DNA of 64,000 nucleotides from Pseudonocardia sp. ICBG1293 (GCF_020131355.1 NZ_JAHLEL010000054.1:62001-126000); one strand, 5' to 3'. Shown: positions 15,924-25,333, numbered from the stretch's first letter. Numbers and translations are program-made. The notes: generated from the letters alone by a model not told the origin.

Positions 15924-17606
15924 TCAGCGGCGGGCGGTCAGCAGGTCCGCCGTCGCGGCGCGGCGGAGCTTCCCGGACGGGGTCTTGGGCAGGCTGCCCG
16001 GCGCGAGCACCGCGACCTCGGCGGGGCGTACCCCCACCGCCGAGACGACGCGGCGGATCACGTCGTCGCGGATCCGGCGCACGGCGTCCGGGCCGTCGGC
16101 GTCCTTCGCCTCGACGGCGACCGCGAACGACTCCCGGTGCCGCCCCTGCCCCGCGGCCATCCGGACCGCGACGACGTTGCCGGCACGCACGCCCTCGGCT
16201 CCGCCCGCGGCCCGCTCGATGTCGGTCGGGTAGATGTTGCGCCCACCCATGATGATCACGTCCTTCGTGCGGCCGCACACCACGACGGCGCCACCGGGGG
16301 TCAGGTAGCCCTCGTCGCCGGTGTCGAACCAGCCGTCGCGGTCCTGGGTGGACACCGGGCCGTCGACGGTGAGGTAGCCGGGCGTCACGGCGTCGCCGCG
16401 CAGGTGCAGCACACCGACCTCGCGCGGCCCCAGTGTCCGGCCGCCCGAGCCGACGACCTTCACCTCGATCCCGGGCAGCGGTGGCCCGAGCTCGGGGAAC
16501 TCGCGCACCGGCCCGTCGCCCGCCGGCTCGGCGCGGCGGTGGGCCTCCAGCGACTCGGCGTCGACCCGGTCCACCGTCAGTCCACCGTGGACGGGAGCGA
16601 AGGACACCCCGAGCGCGGTCTCGGCCATCCCGTAGGCACACAGCACCGACTCCGGACGCAGGCCGAACCGGGCGCCCGCCTCGACGAACGCCGCGACCGC
16701 CGCCGGGTCCACCGGTTCGGCCCCGTTGAGCGCCAGCCGCAGCGACGACAGGTCGAGGGCGCCGTCGTCGACCCTGGCGAGCTGGCGGGCCAGCACGGCG
16801 TAGGCGAAGTTGGGCGCCGCGGTGACCGTCCCGCCGTAGGAGGAGATGAGCTCGGCCCACAGCCGCGGTCGGCCCAGGAAGTCCGCGGGCGTGACGGTGA
16901 CCAGGTCCAGCCCGACCGTCATCGGGACGGTCAGGAACCCCACCATCCCCATGTCGTGGAACAGCGGCAGCCACGACACCATCCGGTCGGTCGCGACGTC
17001 CAGCGCGGACGCGGTCACCATCGCCCCGATGTTGGCGTGCAGGTTCGCATGGGTGATCCGTACGGCCTTCGGGGCCGCTGTGGAACCGCTCGTGAGCTGG
17101 AGCAGCGCCGTGTCACCCTCGTCGGCGACGGCCGCGTCCGCGACGAACGCCGCCGGGTCTCCGGTCAGCGTGTCGAGCATCCGGAACGGGACACCCCGCT
17201 CGGTCAGCACCGGGGCGAGGGCGTCGAACGGCGGGCCGAGCAGCACCATCGCGGCGTCGACCATCGTCAGCGTGGTGACCGTGTCGGCCGCCCACTCGGC
17301 GAGGTCGGTGCGCGGGGTCGGCTGGTGCAGCATCGTGACGCTGCCGCCGCACAGCCACACCGCCTGCGCGACCGGGGCGATCGCGGCGGGCTCCCCGGCC
17401 AGCACCCCGACGGCGCCGCCGAAGGGCAGCGCCGGCCCGCCGTCCCGGCCGGGGCGGCGCAGGGCGTCCGCGATCCCGCGCGCCGTCCCGTGCACCTCCG
17501 CCCAGGAACGCCGGACGGGATCGCGCGGCTCCCCCGTCGTCATCCCGCGGGCGGGCCCGTCGGGACCGGTAGCGGACTCCAGCAACGTCGCCAGGAATCG
17601 GGACAT
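15924..17606 (-). CDS. Fatty-acyl-AMP/CoA ligase-like enzyme (Pks16-like position)
   Basis: 560 aa, AMP-binding superfamily. The P-loop is LLQLTSGSTAAPKAV (about residue 176), followed by YGMAETALGVSF, the hinge region GWFDTGDEGYL, CGRTKDVIIMGGRNIYPTD, and the C-terminal catalytic Lys in LPKTPSGKLRR. The FHDMGMVGFL motif and the lack of a long insertion resemble the fatty-acyl-AMP ligase group. In M. tuberculosis a homologous ligase gene (pks16, Rv1013) sits between pth and ispE, which supports orthology. No PKS or NRPS partner is nearby. TACATT 7 nt before the ATG 17606 suggests leaderless expression, divergent from the dipeptidase. Confidence 0.82.
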   Translation of the reverse strand: MSRFLATLLESATGPDGPARGMTTGEPRDPVRRSWAEVHGTARGIADALRRPGRDGGPALPFGGAVGVLAGEPAAIAPVAQAVWLCGGSVTMLHQPTPRTDLAEWAADTVTTLTMVDAAMVLLGPPFDALAPVLTERGVPFRMLDTLTGDPAAFVADAAVADEGDTALLQLTSGSTAAPKAVRITHANLHANIGAMVTASALDVATDRMVSWLPLFHDMGMVGFLTVPMTVGLDLVTVTPADFLGRPRLWAELISSYGGTVTAAPNFAYAVLARQLARVDDGALDLSSLRLALNGAEPVDPAAVAAFVEAGARFGLRPESVLCAYGMAETALGVSFAPVHGGLTVDRVDAESLEAHRRAEPAGDGPVREFPELGPPLPGIEVKVVGSGGRTLGPREVGVLHLRGDAVTPGYLTVDGPVSTQDRDGWFDTGDEGYLTPGGAVVVCGRTKDVIIMGGRNIYPTDIERAAGGAEGVRAGNVVAVRMAAGQGRHRESFAVAVEAKDADGPDAVRRIRDDVIRRVVSAVGVRPAEVAVLAPGSLPKTPSGKLRRAATADLLTARR

Positions 17607-17613
17607 GCGCCCG

Positions 17614-17688
17614 AATGTAGCGACGAACCGCCCGTACGCGGTGGCACGGTCGACGACCGGCCGCGCACGACGCGCCGCCGCGTAGCAT
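17614..17688. promoter_or_regulatory. Divergent leaderless promoters (ligase / dipeptidase)
   Basis: Minus strand: TACATT (17619-17614) lies 7 nt before the ligase ATG at 17606. Plus strand: TAGCAT (17683-17688) lies 8 nt before the dipeptidase ATG at 17697. No Shine-Dalgarno is visible. Confidence 0.5.
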
Positions 17689-17696
17689 CCGGGCGC

Positions 17697-19064
17697 ATGG
17701 CCGAGCCGCACACCGCCCCTGCTCCCGCCGACCTCTCCGCCGCCGTCGACGCGGTCCTCCCGGGGGCGCGCACGGACCTGGAGGCCCTGGTCCGGATCCC
17801 GAGCATCTGGGCCGACCCGGCGCACGCCGAGGACACCCGTCGCTCCGCGGACGCGGTCGCCGCGCTGGCCCGCGACGCGGGCGCCGCGTCGGTCGAGATC
17901 CTCTCCGCCGAGGGCGGGGCCCCGGCCGTCGTCGCGCACTGGCCCGCGCCCGAGGGCGCGCCGACGGTGATGCTCTACGCCCACCACGACGTCCAGCCCA
18001 CCGGCGGGGACGAGGAGTGGACCAGCCCGCCGTTCACCCCGACCGAGCGCGCCGGCCGGCTCTACGGCCGCGGCGCCGCCGACGACAAGGCCGGCGTGAT
18101 GACCCACCTCGCCGTGCTCCGCGCCTACGACGGGACGCCCCCGGTCGGGGTCGTGCTGTTCATCGAGGGCGAGGAGGAGTCCGGCTCCCCCACCCTGACC
18201 GCGCTGCTGGCCGAGCACCGCGACGCGCTCGCCGCCGACGTCATCGTGATCGCCGACGCGGCGAACCCGGCCGTCGACGTCCCGGCGCTGACCACGAGCC
18301 TGCGCGGGCTGGTCGACGTGGTCGTCGAGGTGTCGGTGCTGGAACGCCCGGTGCACTCCGGTGTGTACGGCGGCCCGGTCGGCGACGCGCTCACCGCGCT
18401 GTGCCGCACCCTGGCCACGCTGCACGACGACCAGGGCGAGGTCGCCGTCCCCGGCCTGGTGCGGGGCAGCTCCGACGCGCCCGACCCGGACGAGGCCACC
18501 TACCGTTCCGACGCCGGGCTGCTCGACGGCGTGGAGCTGCTCGGCACCGGCTCGATCCCGGACCGGGTCAACCACGCCCCGGCCGTCGCGGTGCTGGGGA
18601 TCGACGCGCCGAAGGTCGCCGAGGCGTCGAACGTGCTGCTCCCCCGCGCCCGGGCGATGGTCAGCATGCGGCTGGCCCCCGGCCAGGACGCCCTCGAGGC
18701 CCGGCGCGCGCTCACCGAGCACCTCGAGGGCAACGTCCCGTGGGGTGCGCACGTGTCGGTGACGCCCGGCCACGGCGTCGCCGAGCCGTTCAGCCTGTCC
18801 TCGACCGGCGAGGTCTACGACCACGCCCGCGCCGCCTTCTCCGCCGCCTACGGCAACGACGCCGTCGAGACCGGCATCGGCGGGTCCATCCCGTTCATCG
18901 CCGAGTTCGCGCGGACCTTCCCCGGCGCGGCGGTGCTGGTCACCGGGGTCGGGGACCCGGCCAGCCGCTGGCACGGCATCGACGAGAGCCTGCACCTGGG
19001 CATGTTCGGACGCGGGGTGCTGGCCGAGGCGCTGCTGCTGGGGCGGCTCGGCGGGCGCGGCTGA
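17697..19064 (+). CDS. M20-family metallodipeptidase
   Basis: 455 aa. Metal ligands are visible in LYAHHDVQP (His-x-Asp, about residue 84), GRGAADDKAGV (bridging Asp) and FIEGEEESGSP (catalytic Glu and Glu ligand). The dimerization lid follows (RPVHSGVYGGPVGDAL), and the C-terminus GVGDPASRWHGIDESLHL carries the last ligand His. This is the PepV/CNDP-type dipeptidase layout, cytosolic and without signal peptide. The substrate is probably a general dipeptide. It ends 18 bp before the convergent MmgE/PrpD gene. Confidence 0.9.
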   Translation: MAEPHTAPAPADLSAAVDAVLPGARTDLEALVRIPSIWADPAHAEDTRRSADAVAALARDAGAASVEILSAEGGAPAVVAHWPAPEGAPTVMLYAHHDVQPTGGDEEWTSPPFTPTERAGRLYGRGAADDKAGVMTHLAVLRAYDGTPPVGVVLFIEGEEESGSPTLTALLAEHRDALAADVIVIADAANPAVDVPALTTSLRGLVDVVVEVSVLERPVHSGVYGGPVGDALTALCRTLATLHDDQGEVAVPGLVRGSSDAPDPDEATYRSDAGLLDGVELLGTGSIPDRVNHAPAVAVLGIDAPKVAEASNVLLPRARAMVSMRLAPGQDALEARRALTEHLEGNVPWGAHVSVTPGHGVAEPFSLSSTGEVYDHARAAFSAAYGNDAVETGIGGSIPFIAEFARTFPGAAVLVTGVGDPASRWHGIDESLHLGMFGRGVLAEALLLGRLGGRG

Positions 19065-19082
19065 GCGCCGCGCCCGGTCCCG

Positions 19083-21110
19083 TCACAGCGCGACGACCGG
19101 CGCCGCCTCCTCCAGCGCCGCCGACGCCGTCTCCGCGGTCGTCACCCGTCGTCGCGCGTCCCCGACGCCCAGAAGGCTCACCAGACCGCGCCTGCCGTGC
19201 AACGGCTGCGCGGGCCCGGTGACCCCGGCCGCGGCCAGCCTGGCCGCGGCGACACCGTCGAGCACCGCGTCGGCCTGCGCCGATGCACGCAGTACGTCGC
19301 TCGCCGAGTCCCCGGCCACACCGGTGACCTGGGTGGCGGCGAGCCCGAGGGCGTGCAACACGGTCCGGGGCGGGGCGCCCGCCGCGGCTGCGGCCGCCAG
19401 CGCCGCCGCCACCCGGACGACCGCGGCGGACGGCACCGCCAGCGTCCGTGCCAGGTCCAGGGCGACGCCGGCCGCCGCGGCGGGCGCCATCGCGTCGGTG
19501 CCGTCGCCGCAGGCCAGGGCGGCGGCCACCGCTGCGACGACCGCCGGGTCGTGCCCGTTGCCCAGCGCGCGCGTCACCAGCATGGCCCGGCGGCGCGGGT
19601 CGGGCTCATGCGGCGCGTCGTCGAGGGCGGACCGTCCCCGGCCTGCCAGGTGGCCCAGCAGCTCCGCGCCCCGCGGGCCGGGCCGGACCGCGCCGTGCGC
19701 GACGAGCTCGGCCAGCGCCGCGTCGGCCCCGGAGACGGGGACCGCGGACTCCGGCGCCCGACGCGGCAGCGCCCGGTCGGGCACGGTCGCGGCCAGCAAC
19801 GCGGGCACCCAGCCGGGTCCGGTGGCCCGGCACGCCCGGCCCAGCTCGGCGGCGCGGCCCGGCAGCGTCGGCTCGACCAGCGCGCGTGCCTTCGCCGCCA
19901 GGTCGTCGTCGGTCATCGGGCGGGCCAGGCTCCCCCGGACGTGCACGACGTCGTGGTGGCGCCACTCGTCCCCGATCCGGATCCGCAGCCGGGCGGCGTC
20001 GCGGGCGCAGCCGTCCCCGGCGGAGAAGCGGACCAGGGAGCGCAGCCGGGCCGCCTCGTCGCGGTGCACCAGGTCGTCGTCGTAGGCGGGGAGGCCGACC
20101 TGTCCGAGGAGCAGACCGGCCGCGATGCCGTGCGCGGTGGAGAAGCGGGCCTGCAGCCCGTCGGCGGGGTCGGTGTTGCCGGTGAGCTCGGGCACGAGCG
20201 GGTGGCAGACGAGCTCGACCTCCTCGATCACACGGGTGTCACCGGCCGGGAGGCCAGCGTGCAGGGCCTCGGCGGCCTCGATCGCCGGGTGGGTCACGAT
20301 GCCGCAGGGGTAGGGCTTGAAGGTGTTCGCGCACAGCTCCCACCGGGTGCCGAGGTCGTCGAGCAGCTCGCCGGGCCGGAACACCCCGGCGGCGAGCCGG
20401 GTCGCGAGACCCGACGGGCCGGTGAGCACGTCACCCGGCCACGGGGCGTCGTCGACGGCCGCCTGCACCGCGCGCAGGCCGACGACGGCCGCCTGCCCGG
20501 GGTGGAACGGTTTGGTCATCGACCCGAAACCCTCCCGGTTGCCGACCGGGCCGCCGGCCGCGAGCGCCGTGGCGACGGCGAGGCGGTCCACGTCGAGCCC
20601 TCGCAGCAGGCCCGCCGTCACCGCGGCGCCGACCGGGCCGCAGGTGCCGGTGATGTGCCAGCCGGCGTCGTAGTGCTCGGGCGAGATCGCGTTGCCCAGC
20701 CGCAGCTGTGCCTCGACGCCCCAGGACACGGCGGTGAGCACCTCGTCGGCGTCCCGGGTCGCCTGTCCGTCCTGCAGCGCGACCAGCGTCGCCAGTTCGA
20801 CGGCGCCGGGATGGATCACGGTACGCAGGTGGGTGTCGTCGAAGTCGTCGAGGTGGGCGGCGAGCCCGGTGGCCAGGGCCGCGTCGAGGGGGTGCAGACG
20901 CTCGGGCCGGCCGGGGACGACCGCGGTGCCGCCCGGTGCCATCGCGGTGGAGGCCGCGACGACCGCGTCCACGGCCGGGGCGCCGGCCGCACCGACGGCG
21001 GTGGCGACGACGTTGGCGACGGTGCGCCGGGCCGCGGCGAGCACCTCGTCCGGCAGTGGGTCGCGCCGGTCGAGGATCCGTCGGGCGAGGGTGTGCAGGG
21101 TGTGGGACAC
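19083..21110 (-). CDS. MmgE/PrpD-family protein with a long C-terminal extension
   Basis: 675 aa, where the family (2-methylcitrate dehydratase, cis-aconitate decarboxylase and relatives) is usually about 450 aa. Residues 1-250 form the helical domain (HLDDFDDTHLRTVIHPGA; GHITGTCGP-like WHITGTCGPVGAAVTAG; SMTKPFHPGQAA). Residues about 255-450 form the beta domain (NTFKPYPCGIVTHPAIEA). Residues about 455-675 look like a second partial helical domain: ALGLAATQVTGVAGDSASDV and later AAGVTGPAQPLHGRRGLVSL, a pattern typical of the N-terminal domain. The GTG at 21110 has GGAGAG upstream. It lies 44 bp after the DASS transporter gene, suggesting dehydration of an imported hydroxy-acid. Confidence 0.8.
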   Translation of the reverse strand: MSHTLHTLARRILDRRDPLPDEVLAAARRTVANVVATAVGAAGAPAVDAVVAASTAMAPGGTAVVPGRPERLHPLDAALATGLAAHLDDFDDTHLRTVIHPGAVELATLVALQDGQATRDADEVLTAVSWGVEAQLRLGNAISPEHYDAGWHITGTCGPVGAAVTAGLLRGLDVDRLAVATALAAGGPVGNREGFGSMTKPFHPGQAAVVGLRAVQAAVDDAPWPGDVLTGPSGLATRLAAGVFRPGELLDDLGTRWELCANTFKPYPCGIVTHPAIEAAEALHAGLPAGDTRVIEEVELVCHPLVPELTGNTDPADGLQARFSTAHGIAAGLLLGQVGLPAYDDDLVHRDEAARLRSLVRFSAGDGCARDAARLRIRIGDEWRHHDVVHVRGSLARPMTDDDLAAKARALVEPTLPGRAAELGRACRATGPGWVPALLAATVPDRALPRRAPESAVPVSGADAALAELVAHGAVRPGPRGAELLGHLAGRGRSALDDAPHEPDPRRRAMLVTRALGNGHDPAVVAAVAAALACGDGTDAMAPAAAAGVALDLARTLAVPSAAVVRVAAALAAAAAAGAPPRTVLHALGLAATQVTGVAGDSASDVLRASAQADAVLDGVAAARLAAAGVTGPAQPLHGRRGLVSLLGVGDARRRVTTAETASAALEEAAPVVAL

Positions 21111-21154
21111 CGGCGTTCTCTCCTGGGTCGTGGGGTGCGGGGCAGGACGGCCGG

Positions 21155-22720
21155 TCACAGGCCGACCAGGGGGGCCATGAGCAGGACGCCGACGACGAGC
21201 ACCGTCACCCCGAGGACGTCGAAGACGACGCCGCTGCGGATCATCTTCGTGAGCGGGACGAGGCCCGATCCGTAGACGATGGCGTTCGGCGGGGTCGAGA
21301 CCGGGAGCATGAAGCCGTACCCGGCCGCGGCCGTCGCGACGAGTCCGGGGATCAGCGGGTCGACGCCGATGGCCACCGCGATCGGGACCACGATCGGCAC
21401 GACGATCCCGGCACTCGCGGTGTTGCTGGTGGTCTCCGACACGAGCAGGGCCATGACGGCCGCGAGCACCGTCACCGCCACCAGCGACGACACCCCGAGC
21501 CCGGAGGCGAGACCGTCGCCGAACGTCCTGGCCAGACCGGTCTCCGACGACAGCGACCCGAGCACGGTGCCGGCGCCGAAGAGCAGGATGACGCCCCAAT
21601 CGATCTTGACCGCCTCGGCCCAGGTGAGCGTCGGGACCCGGCCCCCGTCATCCGCCGAGCGGGCGGGCAGCAGGAACAGCAGGGTGGCCGCGAAGACGGC
21701 CGCGACCCCTTCGGTCGCGTGCTCGGTGAGCCAGCGCACGACCGGGGAGTCCTCGCCGATCACCGCGCCGAGGACTCCCGGGGCGGTCCAGAGCACGACG
21801 GCGACGACGAACGCGACGACGGTGTTCTTCTCCCCCCGGGTCACGCCGCCGAGGGCCGCCCGCTGTTCGGCGACGAACTCGGCGGCGCCGTCGAGCCGGG
21901 TGACCTCGGGCCGGTTGAGCAGGAGCAGCAGGGCGGCCAGCACCACGAACATGACCAGCACGACGGGCAGGAACATCGTCACCCACTCGACGAAGCCGAT
22001 GGTGCGACCGGTCTGCGACTCGACCAGGTCACGGCCGATCAGCTGGTGCGGCGCACCCACCGGGGTGATGAGTCCCCCGATCGACGCCCCGTAGGCGATC
22101 ATGAGCATCACCGACGTCGCCCAGCGGGAACGCGACAGGTCGGGACCCCCCTCGCGGACGCTCACCGTGCTCACCGAGCGGACGATGCCGATCCCGATCG
22201 GCAGCAGCATCGCCACGGTCGCGGTGTTGGACACGAACGCCGAGATCGTGGCCGCCATCGCACCGAACGCGATCATCGTCCGCACGGGCGATCCTGCGAT
22301 GCCCGACACCGACAGCGCACGGAGCGCGATCCGGCGGTCGAGCCCGTGCACACTCATCGCCCGGGCGATGACGAAGCCGCCGAGGAACACGAAGATCGTG
22401 TCGGTCCCGAAGGCCCCGAGCACGGTCTCCTCGTCGGCGACCCCGAGGAAGACGCACAACAGGACCGCGAAGACGGCCGTCACCGCCAGCGGCAGCGCCT
22501 CGGTGACCCACCAGATCATCACCAGCACGAACACCGCGGCCAGTGCTCGCTGGGGCCACACCAGACCGTCGGCCAGCAGCAGCACCGCGACGAACGCGAG
22601 CGGCCCCGCGGGCATCCCGATCCGGCTCCGCACGGTGTCGAAGCGGCCGGCTGCCGGCGCCGTGGCACCTGCCCCGTCACCGCCCGACGCGCCGGCGCGA
22701 TCCCCTGACTGCACTGTCAT
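21155..22720 (-). CDS. DASS/SLC13-family Na+-coupled di/tricarboxylate transporter
   Basis: 521 aa with about 11-13 hydrophobic segments. Both Ser-Asn-Thr signatures of the DASS family are present: SAFVSNTATVAMLLPIG and LLVSETTSNTASAGIVVPI; GGLITPVGAPHQLI and LPVSTPPNAIVYGSG follow each hairpin. The substrate is probably succinate-, citrate- or methylcitrate-like. The ATG 22720 has GGAAGG upstream. It is the first gene of an operon with MmgE/PrpD and is divergent from an IclR regulator that probably controls it. An ACCGTA direct repeat (22745-22750 and 22759-22764) lies between them. Confidence 0.9.
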   Translation of the reverse strand: MTVQSGDRAGASGGDGAGATAPAAGRFDTVRSRIGMPAGPLAFVAVLLLADGLVWPQRALAAVFVLVMIWWVTEALPLAVTAVFAVLLCVFLGVADEETVLGAFGTDTIFVFLGGFVIARAMSVHGLDRRIALRALSVSGIAGSPVRTMIAFGAMAATISAFVSNTATVAMLLPIGIGIVRSVSTVSVREGGPDLSRSRWATSVMLMIAYGASIGGLITPVGAPHQLIGRDLVESQTGRTIGFVEWVTMFLPVVLVMFVVLAALLLLLNRPEVTRLDGAAEFVAEQRAALGGVTRGEKNTVVAFVVAVVLWTAPGVLGAVIGEDSPVVRWLTEHATEGVAAVFAATLLFLLPARSADDGGRVPTLTWAEAVKIDWGVILLFGAGTVLGSLSSETGLARTFGDGLASGLGVSSLVAVTVLAAVMALLVSETTSNTASAGIVVPIVVPIAVAIGVDPLIPGLVATAAAGYGFMLPVSTPPNAIVYGSGLVPLTKMIRSGVVFDVLGVTVLVVGVLLMAPLVGL

Positions 22721-22744
22721 GGTGCCCACCTTCCGAAACGACGT

Positions 22745-22764
22745 ACCGTAATGCGGGCACCGTA
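22745..22764. promoter_or_regulatory. ACCGTA direct repeat in the transporter/IclR intergenic region
   Basis: ACCGTA occurs at 22745-22750 and 22759-22764, 14 bp apart, within the 106-bp divergent promoter region. It is a possible regulator half-site pair, and chance is not excluded. Confidence 0.25.
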
Positions 22765-22813
22765 GACGACCCTGCGCCGCGACGGCAACGCCCGGCCCGG
22801 CCGGGGCGCTCGC

Positions 22814-22819
22814 TAGGCT
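22814..22819 (+). promoter_or_regulatory. Leaderless -10 box of the IclR gene
   Basis: TAGGCT (22814-22819) is followed by 7 nt and the GTG at 22827. The hexamer and spacing are identical to those of the DyP peroxidase, moaB and rsmI genes of this window. Confidence 0.55.
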
Positions 22820-22826
22820 CCGGCCC

Positions 22827-23630
22827 GTGGAGGCACGACGCGACGACACCGCCGAACCGAACTCGGGCGGTGGCGTCCAGTCGATCGACCGGGCGGTCGC
22901 GATCCTGTCCGTCTTCTCCCGCGCCCGACCGGTCGCCGGGATCTCCGAGATCGCCCGGCTCACCGGGCTGACCCGGGGGACGACCCACCGCCTGGTCAGC
23001 GCGCTGGCCAGCCACGGGTTCATGGCCCAGGCGGCGGACTCGACCGCGTACTCGCTCGGTCCCCGACTGCTCGGTCTCGGCGAGGTGGCCCGGGAACAGC
23101 TGACGCTCGAGTCACAGGCCGTCCCGATCATGACTCAGCTGCGCGACCGGACCGGCGAGACCGTCGGCCTCCACGTGCTCGACGCCGAGCCCAGCCGACG
23201 GACCATCGCCCAGGTCGAGTCCCAGCAGCCGCTCCGACGCATCTACACCGATCTCGGCGTCGCCCGCCCCGCCCACGAAGGGGCGCCGGGAAAGGCACTG
23301 CTCGCCCACGCCGCGCCGGAGCGGCTCGCGCTGGTCCGCCGGCGTCTGGCCGACGCCCCGTCGGCACAGGAGCGACTCGACCGGCAGATCGAGGGGGTGC
23401 GACGCGCGGGCTTTGCGATCTCCCTGGAGGAGCGCGTCCCCGGCGTCGTGGCGGTGGCCATGCCGGTCTTCGACCACACAGGAGCCGTCGCCGCACTGTC
23501 GGTGTCGGTCCCGGCGGTCCGGGCCGGCCGCGACGAGCTCGTCGGGTTCGTGCCCGTGCTGCGGGAGGCGGTCGACGAGCTGTCGGCCCGTCTCGGCGGG
23601 ACCGGGGCCCCCGTCCCGCCGGACGGCTGA
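22827..23630 (+). CDS. IclR-family transcriptional regulator
   Basis: 267 aa. The winged helix lies at about residues 18-80 (VQSIDRAVAILSVFS, ISEIARLTGL, RGTTHRLVSALASHGFM). The effector domain has YTDLGVARPAHEGAPGKALLAH and SLEERVPGVVAVAMPVFDH. It is divergent from the DASS transporter-MmgE/PrpD operon, 106 bp away, the standard arrangement for an IclR regulator of organic-acid catabolism, so that operon is the probable target. The ligand is probably the transported acid or its product. Its GTG start fits the leaderless box upstream. Confidence 0.9.
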   Translation: MEARRDDTAEPNSGGGVQSIDRAVAILSVFSRARPVAGISEIARLTGLTRGTTHRLVSALASHGFMAQAADSTAYSLGPRLLGLGEVAREQLTLESQAVPIMTQLRDRTGETVGLHVLDAEPSRRTIAQVESQQPLRRIYTDLGVARPAHEGAPGKALLAHAAPERLALVRRRLADAPSAQERLDRQIEGVRRAGFAISLEERVPGVVAVAMPVFDHTGAVAALSVSVPAVRAGRDELVGFVPVLREAVDELSARLGGTGAPVPPDG

Positions 23631-23689
23631 CAGAGCCGCCCGGCACCCGCAGCCCGCGTGCGATCGACGACGGATGGGTACACGGCATC

Positions 23690-24514
23690 ATGAAGTTCGG
23701 CATCGCAACGTTCGTGACCGATGAGGGCATCCGTCCCGGGCCGCTGGGCCGGGCGCTGGAGGAGCGCGGATTCGACTCGGTGTTCCTCGCCGAGCACTCG
23801 CACATCCCGACCAGCCGGGAGTCGCCCTACCCCGGCGGCGGTGACCTGCCGCGGGTCTACTACCGCACGCTCGACCCGTTCGTCGCCCTCACCGCGATGG
23901 CGGGGACGACCACCGACCTGCTCCTGGGCACCGGCATCGTGCTGCTGCCCCAGCGCGACATCATCCACACCGCCAAGCAGACCGCGAGCCTGGACCTGGT
24001 GTCGGGCGGGCGGCTGCTGTTCGGTGTCGGCGCCGGGTGGAACCGCGAGGAGATGCGCAACCACGGCGTCGACCCGAGGACCCGCGGCCCGCTGATGACC
24101 GAGCAGCTGCACGCGCTGCGGGCACTGTGGACCGAGGACGAGGCCGAGTTCCACGGCGAGTACCTGCACCTCGACCGCTCGTTCTCCTGGCCCAAGCCGG
24201 ACCGCACCCCGCCGATCTACCTCGGCGGGGAGAGCGAGGCCGCGCTGAACCGGCTCGCCGAGGTCGGTGACGGCTGGCTGCCGCGCGGGCACACCTCCTT
24301 CGACGAGATCCGCCGGGTCCGCGCCGACCTGGCCGAGCGCGGCAAGCCGGACGTGCCGACCACGGTGTTCGGCGGGGAGCCGGACCCGGACGTCGTCGCC
24401 GGGTACGCCGAGGCGGGTGTCGAGCGGGTCACCTTCCTCCTCCCGACGCTGCCCGAGTCCGAGACCCTCGCGAAGCTCGACGAGCTGGCGAAGGTGGTCA
24501 CGGCGTCCGGCTGA
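23690..24514 (+). CDS. LLM-class F420-dependent oxidoreductase
   Basis: 274 aa, luciferase-like TIM barrel. KFGIATFVTDEGI is at the start, then LAEHSHIPTSRESPYPGG, the cofactor-region LLGTGIVLLPQRD, GVGAGWNREEMRNHG and TPPIYLGGESEAALNRLAE. These are typical of the Rv-type F420 family rather than FMN luciferases. The substrate is unknown. The downstream end overlaps the convergent hydrolase gene by 17 bp, so no terminator separates them. Confidence 0.88.
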   Translation: MKFGIATFVTDEGIRPGPLGRALEERGFDSVFLAEHSHIPTSRESPYPGGGDLPRVYYRTLDPFVALTAMAGTTTDLLLGTGIVLLPQRDIIHTAKQTASLDLVSGGRLLFGVGAGWNREEMRNHGVDPRTRGPLMTEQLHALRALWTEDEAEFHGEYLHLDRSFSWPKPDRTPPIYLGGESEAALNRLAEVGDGWLPRGHTSFDEIRRVRADLAERGKPDVPTTVFGGEPDPDVVAGYAEAGVERVTFLLPTLPESETLAKLDELAKVVTASG

Positions 24515-25313
24515 GCGCCCCCAGCACCAGCGCGGTGAGCACCTCCGGGGCGTCGAGCTGGATCAGGTGCCCTGCCCCGGGCACCAGGTGCAGCTCGGCC
24601 CCCGGCACCGCTGCGGCCAACCGGTGCGCGCGGTCGACCGGTATCCAGGTGTCCTCCGTGCCCCACACCACCTGCACCGGCAGGTCCAGCTCGCCGTAGC
24701 GCGGCTCGACCTCGTCGGTGAAACGCTGGTCGGCCTGCGCGATCTGGCGGTAGAACGCGGCCGCACCCTGCTCGCCCAACCACGGCCCGACCAGCGCGTC
24801 CTCGTCGGCGGGCCGCAGCGGCCGGTGCGCGGCACCCCGCACGTAGGCCCGGACGAGTGCCTCGTGCAGCGGCCCCGGCAGCGCCGCGAACACCGCGGCG
24901 TTCTCCCGCACCAGCCGGAAGAACGGCGAACCCCACGGCGCGAGCGCGACGACGTCGACCAGCGTCAGCGACCGGTAGGCCGCGCCGTGCAGCAGGTGCG
25001 CACGCAGGGCGACGGCGCCGCCGTAGTCGTGGACGACGACATGCGGCGGCTCGGGCAGGTCCCACCGCTCGAGCAGCCCGGCCAGCACCCGGCCCTGGAC
25101 GCCGAGCGAGACGTCCGCGCTGCGCCCGGACACCCCGTAGCCCGGCATGTCCCACAGCAGGACCCGGTGCGACCCGGCCACCGCCGCGGCGATCGGCGCC
25201 CACAGCCACGACGACCAGGGGGTGCCGTGGCAGAACACCACCGGCAGCCCCGAGCCCCGTGCGGTCCAGCGCACCCGGTGACCGTCCACGACGAACTCGT
25301 CATCCAGCTCCAC
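24498..25313 (-). CDS. Alpha/beta hydrolase
   Basis: 271 aa. The oxyanion motif is VVFCHGTPWSSWLW (HG-x-P, as in haloalkane dehalogenase/epoxide hydrolase relatives). The nucleophile elbow position is VVHDYGGAVAL, giving Asp as the nucleophile (H-D-Y-G-G) rather than Ser. The catalytic His is probably in PGAGHLIQLDAPEVL. An Asp nucleophile suggests a dehalogenase or epoxide-hydrolase-type enzyme. The GTG at 25313 (VELDDEFVVDGHRVRW) is preferred; upstream in-frame codons overlap the duplicated regulator sequence at 25334-25401. Confidence 0.82.
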   Translation of the reverse strand: MELDDEFVVDGHRVRWTARGSGLPVVFCHGTPWSSWLWAPIAAAVAGSHRVLLWDMPGYGVSGRSADVSLGVQGRVLAGLLERWDLPEPPHVVVHDYGGAVALRAHLLHGAAYRSLTLVDVVALAPWGSPFFRLVRENAAVFAALPGPLHEALVRAYVRGAAHRPLRPADEDALVGPWLGEQGAAAFYRQIAQADQRFTDEVEPRYGELDLPVQVVWGTEDTWIPVDRAHRLAAAVPGAELHLVPGAGHLIQLDAPEVLTALVLGALSRTP

Positions 25314-25333
25314 GGTCCCACCGTGCCACGACG

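Noticed and set aside
15000..19064. A 1354-codon open frame spanning rplY to the dipeptidase
   Set aside because: Only its last part (from 17697) is a protein with recognisable domains. The rest runs over rplY and pth in another frame and antisense to the ligase; long open frames are expected at this GC.
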